Below are positions 1 through 10,700 of a stretch of DNA of 64,000 nt, piece by piece. Position 1 is the first letter of the stretch. Every line of letters begins with the position of its first letter. The stretch is from Mytilus edulis (taxonomy: Eukaryota; Mollusca; Bivalvia; Mytilida; Mytilidae). Location of the stretch: NCBI RefSeq assembly GCF_963676685.1, contig NC_092348.1, positions 27,813,386-27,877,385 of the forward strand, given 5' to 3'. The notes beneath the pieces were generated by a model, which saw only the letters and a list, made by a program, of their open reading frames with translations, searched no databases and was not told where the DNA came from. Made by a program: the position numbers and the translations under genes.

Positions 1-584
1 AGTTTCTGGGGTTTGTATTGGGTGATCAAGTGTATGCTTTAAAGACAGCCCCTCAAGTTCAAACCAACATTTTCTAGGTCGTAGTTTTGCATTTACACAG
101 CCTTGAAATTCTCGTCAATTCTTATTTGGACGATTTTTTTAAAGAATATTTCCCTGGCACTAATTGGATGTCATTCTCGATTGACAATACAAGATTTGCA
201 TAGATATGTTTTTTTCCTTTCTTCCTTTTTTAGTATCATTATCAGACAGACCAGGGCATACTTTTCCCACCAGAACTAAAATTATTTTCACTGTCATGTT
301 TGAGCCCTCCTGCTGAGGATTCTTATTTCCTCAACGGACGTTATTTCTCTAGGTCGACTTTATATGCGTCCATGTCAGTTGTACCTCATATAATTCTTGC
401 ATTCAATGTCTTTTAGACTTTTGGCTTTTAGACTTTAACTTTTTCTGTAGTTGTTGTTACAGAGAGAGAAAAGTCTGAAGAAAGAAGCGGGACTTTTTTT
501 CAACAAGATAATATAAATAAATACACTACAAAAGTCAAAAAGACTGAAAAGACCAGTTTTTGTCTGAATTTGCATGAATTTTTA

Positions 585-830
585 CTCGACATTCTTAATT
601 TGTCTGAATAATTTTTAAAAATTCTTGACATAGTATGAATTTGTCTAATAAGTTTTTTTGATTTTTCTTGACAAGTGTCTTGACAGTACGAACATTGTCT
701 TCAAATTTTTCGACACTTCCTGTATCATCTGATATGAGTCTAGAGTAGTCTTGACCAATTTTTGACTGTCTTAAATTTGTCTCGAGCTGTCTTAACATAT
801 TCTTGACATTCTTTTTATTATGGCCAAACT
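585..830. repeat. TTCTTGACA-rich subrepeat block (left arm of imperfect inverted pair)
   Basis: The block has many TTCTTGACA and TTGTCT words spaced tens of bases apart. The same words appear in reverse complement (TGTCAAGAA, TGTCGAGAA) at about 2150-2370. The two blocks therefore form an imperfect inverted pair around 1.3 kb of unique-looking AT-rich DNA. I see no coding potential. It could be one large foldback element or two independent copies of one family. Confidence 0.4.
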
Positions 831-2149
831 AAACTTTGAAGAATTAAGGTTTTATTTGGTATAGAAAGATACCCTTTTGTTACAACTAAGTTGGAATACC
901 CTGACAAATCCCCCATGTAGTTTAATTTTTATTTATTTTTATTAAACGTTTAATTAATTGTTTTCACTTGGAATATAAGTCGAAGTTACTGACGAACAGC
1001 ATTTAGATTTTTGTCGTTCGCAAAACTGTCCATCAAATTTGCTTTACTAAAATAGGTGTCTTGTAGGCAGTGTTAAAATGTGACCATGTGTCTCTTTTGG
1101 ACCCCACAATTCATCTTTTGGGTTTGTGTGGCTAAAAAAAGAGGGGGGAGGCGCTTTCGCGTTAGTCAAAGAATTTGTTCCGATTCAAAAACTTTGTTCA
1201 TTTTTTTGGACAACCAAAAAAACATTTTTTATCTAAATTTGAGTGTTGAATTTTATAATTTTTTTATTAAAAATAAACATTTGTTATAACCCCCTCCGGA
1301 AAAGAAAAAAATGTTTGGATCTATATAATGCATGTCTGTTTGAGATTCATTTCATTGATTTCTATAGAAAATGGATCTATTATAAATACATTTTTTTATT
1401 ATTCCTGGAGTAGATAATAATTTTCTTTTAATCTTTGGGAAATATTCCCTTTTTTTATGTTAAAATAATTAACTTCATAATTTTGATGAAGAAAATCCAT
1501 TTCAATTCATTTTTTTTCATCAAAATTATGATTTTCATTTTCATCCATGAACACACTTTTTAAATTGTAGTGGCATGGTCGGTCAACTGATAAGTTGTAT
1601 GGCTGATTACAGGTAAAGCATGTATTTCCAGTTGACAGTTGCGTGAACTCTGGGGTGTGGAATGCCTTAATTTTATGGGGAACATCCTGTCCATGTGTAA
1701 TATTTAATATATATTCCAACAGATGACATTACACAAATTTTTCTTCTGTTAAATGAATGATTTGTATATCATCATAATTTGCTATTTATATAAACCACAT
1801 TTTGGTACAATAATTATTTACCATATAAACATTGAATATCATGTATGTAGAATGAAATCTGTCTATAGTATGATTGGTTTTAATCATTTAATTTATAAGA
1901 TTGAGGAATCTAAATTTGTAATTATTTAAAAACCCAATTTGAAATTGTTATATATCAACTCACCCACATTTAAATTATTTTATACATTAGATTTCATAGC
2001 CATATTTGCATTTGTAAAAATATTTATAAACCCCAATTTTCAATTGTTTTACATGCCCAACGTTTATTTTTGATGTAAGAAGTGTAACTTGAAATAACAG
2101 TATATCATATAAAGAGAAATAAAGATTAAAGTTATATCATGAATATTGG
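831..2149. other. AT-rich spacer, no gene recognised
   Basis: Short open frames occur here but none has recognisable motifs, plausible splice sites or composition unlike the background. It lies between the two inverted TGTCAAGAA-type blocks. Confidence 0.5.
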
Positions 2150-2370
2150 TCATGATTTGTGAAACTCAGAACTGTCAAGTAAATTCAAAATGTTCAGAAT
2201 ATGTCAAGCCATACTGAGAAAAAATAAGAATGTCGAGAACATGTCGAGAAATTACAAGACAGTATTCAAATGTCCAGAATTTGTCAAGAAATTTTAAGAC
2301 CATATTCAGAATGTCGAGAATATGTCAAGTAAATTTCATACAAATTTGATACTAATGACAATTTGTCAAG
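2150..2370. repeat. TGTCAAGAA-rich subrepeat block (right arm of inverted pair)
   Basis: Words such as TGTCAAGAA, TGTCGAGAA and TTTTAAGACCATATTC recur with loose periodicity. It is the reverse-complement counterpart of the block at 585-830. Confidence 0.4.
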
Positions 2371-2580
2371 AAAAGTGAGGGAAACACTTGAACTAAAAGG
2401 AGCAAAACCGGCACACCAGAAACACTGAAGTGCATCAATAACCAACGCAAATGCAAAAGAGGGGCGAAAGACACGAGAGGGACATTCAAACTAATAGATC
2501 GAAAATAAACTGACAACGCAATGGCTAAAAAAGACAAAGACAAACAGTACACAAGACACAACATAGAAAACTAAAGGCTA
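2371..2580. repeat. Dispersed bivalve repeat fragment
   Basis: This purine-rich stretch includes GAGAGGGACATTCAAACT, GATCGAAAATAAACTGAC and CACAAGACACAACATAG. I recognise it as a repeat tail found in very many mussel loci, probably a SINE or other nonautonomous element. It abuts the preceding TGTCAAGAA block and may be part of the same element. Confidence 0.45.
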
Positions 2581-3064
2581 TGCAACATACATATAAACGG
2601 ATTATATAATAACAACTGCTATATTTCAGACTTGCTTCAGGAAATTTTAAGGTTTAAAATATTGTAATAATGTGGATTCATTATTATTCGTTGTGTATAA
2701 ATTACTGTTGTTTTTCGTTGGTAAATCTGAACCAAGAATGCAAGTGTTCAACCCATGGGCTTGTATGCAAGTTTTGGCAAAACCGCAAAGTCAAGAATCC
2801 ACGAAACGACAAATATTATCCAATCGTCGAAAATGTATATCCTCGAAAATAGATAAGTCTACAGTAATGCAGGAAAATTTGTAATACTTGGTCACCACAA
2901 ACTAATTATTGATTACATGCAAAAAAGTGTCAGTTTCAAACAAAATATATTTAACCTCTTGTATCCATAATGACTTTCACACACTTGTAATTCTTCAAAA
3001 GACTTATAAGACATATATTATAAAGGTGCATTTTAGTTCGCAGAATTTCTATATATCAAAAACT

Positions 3065-3245
3065 AAAATCACAAAAATACTGAACTCCGAGAAAAATTCA
3101 AAACAAAGAAATCCTAATCAAACGGCAAAATTAAATGAATAGATAACAACTGTCATATTCCTGAAATAGTACAGGCATTTTCCTATGTAGAAAATGGTGG
3201 ATTGAACCTGGTTCAAAATTCAGTTGGTGAATTTCATTTGCGTTG
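3065..3245. repeat. Dispersed repeat family R1 (contains GTAGAAAATGGTGGATTGAA)
   Basis: The stretch carries ACTGAACTCCGAG, ACAACTGTCATATTCCTGA and GTAGAAAATGGTGGATTGAA. The same ordered motifs recur at 12405-12560 and 14680-14890, partly at 14325-14400, and inverted near 9440-9497 and 22895-22985. It is a dispersed nonautonomous element of unknown class. Confidence 0.6.
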
Positions 3246-4746
3246 TATGTCTCTATACGTCTCACGAAAACCATTTTAAGATAAAGTGTACTGTTACAGA
3301 GTAGATGTAATCAAAGATTGTTATTTATTACGAGCAGTACATAGAAAAGGGTGTAATGATATACTATAGTGTAATATATTCACTAGATTGTCTTTTAGGT
3401 TACCCCTTGTCTATCCATTTTCTATAATAATCATCTATATAAATCAGTTCTAACATTCTAACCTTGTCATGTGCTAAATATATTATGTATATTATCTTTC
3501 ATATTGGTATGCCATTGTGAACAGCATACATTTGATTTTAAAACACAGAACCGTCTTGTATTGTAAATTATGGAGCAGAACTACACACGGACAACTCTGT
3601 TGTACAAAGACATAGCTATACTGTATTCAATCGCAACCGCCGAGATATTCTAATTCGCATTGTTACATTAAATTAGAACCACATGAGAATGCATGCAGAT
3701 TCATTTTTCTTAAACGTAGAATGAGGGATTGGAATAAAAAACCATACAAGCTGTGAAAGCTGTCGAATTCAGCGAATATCAAAAACGACACACACACTAG
3801 CGAGTAGTGTGCACGATAGGATTTTAAATAGATTATTTCGATTCACTTAAATGATGTTAACTTTTGATGAAATTTTCAAGTTGCAGCCATGTTTAAAGAT
3901 GTCAATTTATACTCGTTAGTTATCGATGGCAAATAATGTTTTCAAGTCAACCAGATAGATAAGCTCATCAAGTAAAGTGCTCTGGACTTCAGAATCAGGA
4001 AAAATATCAGAATACATTGCCTTTATCGTCACTTCATTCGTTTTTGTATTTACCGGTAGGATTCTGAAAATACTTTTGTCTCATCGCACCTTGACCAGAG
4101 TGATTCCAAAGACAACCAAAGGAAATGTACACGCGAACAGATTACTATGCATACTCTGATATTTTTCAAATAAACAGTTTTAAAAATTTAGTGAAAATGT
4201 CAGTACGCATATGTTTTAACATATTATTATTATTAAAATAATTTTACTACTACGATGGCTACTTTACAGACACGGTAAACAGGGAAATTACAGAATTGAA
4301 TTTTTGTTAGTTGGAACTATATGACACAACCTATCAGCTATAAATGAGACTATAATGTAAGTTTAAAAGTGTGGTTTTCTATATATGAATGCAAACTTTG
4401 TTCAATTTTTATTTCCTGATGTGGCAAAACGTACTTTTGGATTTGAATGATCAAGTTATGACTTTTAATGCAAATTATGTAAAAAAGAAACTTTGACATT
4501 TTGAAAATTTCACAGGTAAATTTTGTTCTTACAAACCTAATCATAATTAACAATATAATAAATTAAATATGAAAAAGCAGATATATATATGTTATGCTTA
4601 ATTAAAACGTCACGTTTTTATGTCATATAAAGAAAGCATGCAGTGTTCTAGACAGCCCCCATGACGTGAGAAACATTTGTTATAAGACAAACATGAATAA
4701 TGTAGTTTTTTAGATCACACCTAGATATTATTCGACAGTTCTAACA
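3246..4746. other. Region upstream of the Met/Gly-rich secreted protein gene
   Basis: No coding exon or named repeat was recognised. A TATA-like word (TTATAAGA) lies about 65 bp before the start codon at 4747, near 4679-4686. It is a possible core promoter, but such words are common in DNA this AT-rich. Confidence 0.3.
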
Positions 4747-4792
4747 ATGGACCCATATCTTTTCCTTAGCTTGTTCGGACTCACAACTTTGG
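4747..4792 (+). CDS. Exon 1 (signal peptide) of Met/Gly-rich secreted protein
   Basis: ATG at 4747 opens 15 codons plus one base, followed by the donor GTAAGA at 4793. The residues are almost all hydrophobic after MDP, as in a signal peptide. The leftover G joins TT of exon 2 to make Val16. Confidence 0.75.
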
Positions 4793-7700
4793 GTAAGATA
4801 TTTTGTTCTAACTACTTATTTCCAGTTTTACTTTTAAAAAGTAACATTCCATTGATAAACACTCTTTATGTATAACATCAAACTTGTTAAGAATAAATGT
4901 TATGACCTGTTTAGTAAATGTTGCTATGAATAAAATGGCTTCACACTAAATTTTAATAAATGTAAACATTCCAGTTTCTTTAATATTTGAAGAATAGCTA
5001 TTATTTTCTTTCTTATATTGAATTTAGATCAAGTTTTTAGTATTATTGCATCTGTGACTATATTTCATTGAAACATTCGACAGATATTTTACTAAAAAGA
5101 AATAGAAGAAAACATTTCAGATAGGCTTATCGTTCATAAAATGGAGAATGGAAACGGGGAATATGTCAAAGAGAAAACAGCCCGACCAAAGAGCAGATAA
5201 CAACCGAGTTTGTTCTATTTGCTATATTAATTAATAAAAGGACTGCAGTTTAACGGCTATATTTTTTATACTTCATGCTACGAATTAGTCGAGTAAATAT
5301 GTTTTAATAAGTCCGTCAGTATTTAAGTCGAGTTTGATTCCAGATTTTTATTCATTTACTTTAACTCGGATATCGATGGTATTGAAAATATTGTCACATA
5401 TACTGTTAATTGATTTCGGGGTCAAAGGTCAAGGTCCAACTGTACTAAAGTAGACAAGTTTACAGGAAGGTTGTTCGCGGATGCTTAATCATTCGGACTT
5501 GAATATTCTTATTTAAAAATATTTCAGCAGTATAAATTTTCAGGATCTTAAATATGATACTTCTACAACATTATTTTGATTTGTAGTCACATATTATATG
5601 ACAACGTTCACTTTAGTTTTAGAGTCATTGGGTGTTAGGTAATGTCACAGTTACCTAGTTGCATAAACTGGTGATTGAAATATAATAAATATTACGATTG
5701 ACGATTTACATTTCCGGATTTTTTGTTTTCATCCTTTTAAAATAAACTAGTAGTACCAAATAAAAATATATTATATACCATTACAATTTGACTTTAAAGT
5801 ATAGTCCAGGATAATTCATATCATTCTTATGAACAGTTGATTATCAAAAATCAACAGTGGTTGCAACTATTGTTTCACATTTTTTGGCGTTTGTTTAAAG
5901 TTTAAATTCATTTATATAGGATTAGGAATTTCTTCAATGCATATGCTTAAGGAATTTTATCGAAATCAATCATAAACACCATGGCGGCTAAACTTTTGAA
6001 AGAATGAATATAAGCAGAATATACTAACACATTTATACCTATTTCTCCTGTTTGTAAAAGGGAATTCAGCAGCTAAATGTACACAGTAGATTTTTTCTTT
6101 CTTTCCTTTAGTTGAATCAAATATCTTTGAAGAAAACGATACATATTTTGAATAACCTAGAATATTAAAGATCCTTGTGTTTGTCAATTGCGAGTTGATA
6201 TGAATAGGAGAAACGCAAAAATCAAATCAAACTAGTTAAAATGATAACAATAATATAAAATACAAGCAAGCAAGTGATATCGTTTTGTCTAAAGGGTGTT
6301 CCCATGTCAAAGCAATTCATCTAAGTCTGTTTAATAGAAATCTATTACTGATGGAATTATTTGTCATTTTGTGTGTTGACCATATTGTACCGCCATTTTG
6401 CTTTCTTTGCTTATTGGATTTTGGACTCTCTGTTATTGGAGTATAATGATCATATCCTCTTGTAAACACAAATCCCTGCAACCATTTAACATAAAGATAT
6501 CATTATAAGCAATATTGTTTTCCATTAAGTGTAGATGACTATAATTACCGTCAAATTGAATCCACCATTATTACAGGATTTATTTGACTTTGACCTTTTT
6601 TTAATAGTATTGTGACAATGACATCTTGTGAATGCAACATCTCTAAGACCGTGTACCAGAATCAGTCTTCATTCTTTGAAGGATTGTTTAACATTATATA
6701 TCGTTGACCACATCGTCATTTTTAATTTTCTTTAGGGACTTATGGCTTTTTGATTGTCATATTTTGTAGTATGTCATATTTTGTAGTATTATAACACCTT
6801 GTGAATGCAATCCCTCAGCAACCATTTGACAGAAAGAGTTCATACTAAACTGCTTTTATCAGATGAGTTTTTAATGGGAGTGATGGCACTTCGACTAGTT
6901 TTTTGGAGTATTGAGACAATACGACTTCAAATCGACCCTTTGACAGAAAGCTCTAATACTTGACAAATTTATTTGCTATCATTTGTAGTTGACTATATTA
7001 AACCGTCATTCAATCTGACCATTTTGAGGGAGTTCTTGTTTCATTTCCAAATATATGTTTCAAAGATATCTTATGGGAGCGTGTGTTCCAAAGATGGTAT
7101 ATTGCCATGCATATCAGATCAAATACATTTAAAATAAAATGGTAACCATTCAATATAAACACTCACGTGTTTATAAGAATCAGTTCTCCAAATAACTTTA
7201 GTTGATACACTGTTCTTACCCTGCACTCATATCACTTTGATATTAACCGTCAAGACAACATTATCTCTGTATATATATAGTCTTTGCGATACATAAACTA
7301 ATCGTTTGTATAATCTACTTTTAACTGGTGATATAGTCATTACTTACATGTTGACACTTTTTATGCGGAAATATTTTTGTAAATTTGAAGTTATATTAGA
7401 ATATTAGATGTCATGTACTAATAAGGAGGCAACAACAAAAAAGCCGTGACCCTTAATGTATGTGCTTAATTTACTTAATTTATTTTATTATCTTATATAA
7501 TTTCAGTTGGCAATGGAATCGTTCAAGGGCAAATGGGACATATGCAACAGATGGGACTCTCCAACCAAAGACGTAATTTTCCATCGCGGACGGGAAGGTT
7601 GCTTGGTTCTGGAAATGGTAATGGCCAAGCTGTGAGTAATCCAAACGTAATGACCTTTTCACACTCAATGACTTCTAATGGTATGGGAACAGGAGTAATG

Positions 7701-10700
7701 GATAGTCAAGGACCTCAGGGAACAGGAGCCGGAAACGGAATGTCAGGACATAGTCAAGACATGACAGGACAAGTCCATGGAACGACGGTAAATGATCCAG
7801 GAATGTCAGGACAAAACAACGGAATGTCAGGTCAAGGTCAAGGAATGTCAGCACAAAACAACAACGGAATGGGAGGTCAAGGCAACAACGGAATGTTAGG
7901 ACCAGGCAACAACGGAATGGGAGGTCAAGGGAACAATGGAATGGGAGGACACGGACAGGGAATGTCAGGACAAGGAATGAATAATATGGGCAATGGCATG
8001 GGTGGAGGGGGAATGGGATTTGGAATGATGGGTGGTGGAATCGATCCTTCAGCTTTAATGGGAGGTACAGGGAACAACTGGATGCAAATGCGAATGGCTA
8101 TGAATAGTGATATGCCACATATGTTTATGGGTACAAGAAACTATGTTCAACATCGGGCATGTGAAAAAACACCAAGTATTGCCAATCAATTGTGTAATCC
8201 CGCAACACCAAATGCATGTCAAGCTGCAAGTTCTATGTTGTCTGCAAGCATGCCTATGGGAATGATGGGAATGATGGGTATGGGTGGAGGAAGGCGACAG
8301 CAGCAGCGACAACAACAAAGAAACATGCTAGTATGCAGTCGTATGAACGAACATGGACATGCCAGATGTTGTGCTAAAACCATGGCCTATGCAAGATATT
8401 TAGGTAAAATTCTATTCCTATTTGATAGTTTCTCAGTTTCAGTTTTATCAACTACCAATGGTAATATACTGTTAAATATAGTTTCATATTATGTAATGAT
8501 GACCAACAAAATCATTGTATATTGTTTAGTTGCAAGTTTAACTGAGGCACCACATCAAGGGATTATTATGACCAGTATGTAGTATTTTAAACTTTTGGTC
8601 GACAAATGGTTAATGATAATGATACAGTATTGTCTAACCACTGAGAGTAGGTTCGATATAGTAATTTTGTATCGTATTCTTATCTGGTATACGCGATGGT
8701 ATAGTAATATATAAAAACAAAGCATTTCAACACTTATTGCAATACCCTGACCTTATCAAACTTTAAAATCATTTATATTATGTAAGATTACTAAAGTCAT
8801 TAAATCATATCTTTTCTTTCAATCAATATCATAAACTAATGCTATTATTGTCTCGCCTGCGACGACGGGACATTCAGTTGGTGCTTAAACACTATAGTTG
8901 TTTCATCACATAAATATTTCAATTATCATAAGACATAGGATAACCATATTTGGTATATTGGATCCTTGCAAAGTTCACATCTGCTTCAAAAAGTGTTTCC
9001 CTAACTTTGACCTCAATTGTTGAATTAGTTGACAAAGTGGATTTTTGTGGTCAAGCGAAAATTCAAAAAAATGATTACTGAAATGGGGAATGTGTCATAA
9101 AGACAACAACCCTACCAAAGAGAAGAAACATTATACCGGCATAAGTATACATGACTCGGTAACCATTTGACACTGGCATCTTATAAAACGTTGTTGTCTT
9201 AATTAAGGTACCAGTGTAGATTTGTAGTTGTTACAAACAAAAGTTGTTATGTCTCGGGTATTTACCAGGAACACCACCGAAACATTGCAAGCCCTAAGAT
9301 ACATGGTATAACTGTTTTTGCCTAATTATTGTCACATTAACCTATTATGTCTGTACGGATGGCTCATTCAATGTTGCCAACAAAACGAAACAATAAACAA
9401 CTGCCATGCAAGTGGGAAGTTTAGTAAGCCTTACAACCCCGTTTAACTCCCCTTTTCTTTGAAAGATGCCTGTACCAGGTCAGGACTATGACAGTTGTTT
9501 TTTTTTCACTCATTTGGTTGGTTGATAGCGTTTGATACCATGAGTTTTTATGGACTTATTTTTCTTATTAATCTTGGGGCTCGATATTATTGTTATACTT
9601 TTTCTCTAATGCCACTTTTTGCATTTATTTATTCGAGTGTCACTGATGAGTCTTTTGTAGACGAAACACGCGTCTGACGTATATATAAAATTTTAATCCT
9701 GGTATCTATGATGAGTTTATTTACAAGTACTGGGTCGATACCACTGCTGGTGGAGATTTATTTCCCCGAGGGTATCATCAGCCCAGTAGTCAGCACGTCT
9801 ATGTTGACTTGAGTTATCATTGATATGTTCATAATAATAAATTAACTGGTAACAAAATTTGAATTTTTGAAATACTAAGGATTTTCTACCTCAGGAATAG
9901 ATCACCTTAGCTTTGTTTGGCAAAACATTTAGGCATTTTTGGTCCTCAATGTTCTTTAAGTTCGTACTTTATTTAGCCTTTTAGCATTGTGTGATTTGAG
10001 CGTCACTGATGAGTCTTTTGTAGACGAAACACGCGTCTGGCGTATATATGAAATTTTAATCCTGGTATCTATGATGAGTTTGTTTATCAGTTTTCGGCTG
10101 AATATCCTGCACTACCATACAATAGATAGAACTGAGACATAAATGATTAATATTTCTTTAACTATATAGGTAGATGCAAAACTTTAACAAAACAAGATTT
10201 CATTGGTTTTTTTTCCAACAGTATTTTAAATAAGTTTGATTTGATATAGTTGAAAAAAGTAAAATAACAAAACTACTTTTGTCCCGGCTGATAAAGCTGC
10301 TAATAATATCATTATTGTTTGACGTAAATTTTATATAGAGGTTCTGCAAAAGGAAATCACGAATTCACCAACATTCCAACTGACTTCATTTTCAGAAAAC
10401 GACATCTGTAACAAACATAAACTTTTAGCTACTTCTTTACAATCAGAACCAAACACAATGAAAGTCCCAACTATGTACTGGCTTCCGAAGCTGCACAAAA
10501 AACCTTACAAATATAGATTTATTTCATCTTCCAGCCATTGTTCAACTACTAAATTGTCTGTTTTACTTACTAGTACACTTGGTACAATAAAAAACCTGAT
10601 AATAAATTGTTCAAATAAGGCCTTTGAAAATAGTGGAATTAATTACTTTTGGAGTGTCAAAAACTCGTTGGAAGTACTTGATAAATTGCATGCATATATT

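Noticed and set aside
8055-8318. 87-codon minus-strand His-rich frame
   Set aside because: It is the antisense of the Met-rich exon (CAT is the complement of ATG).
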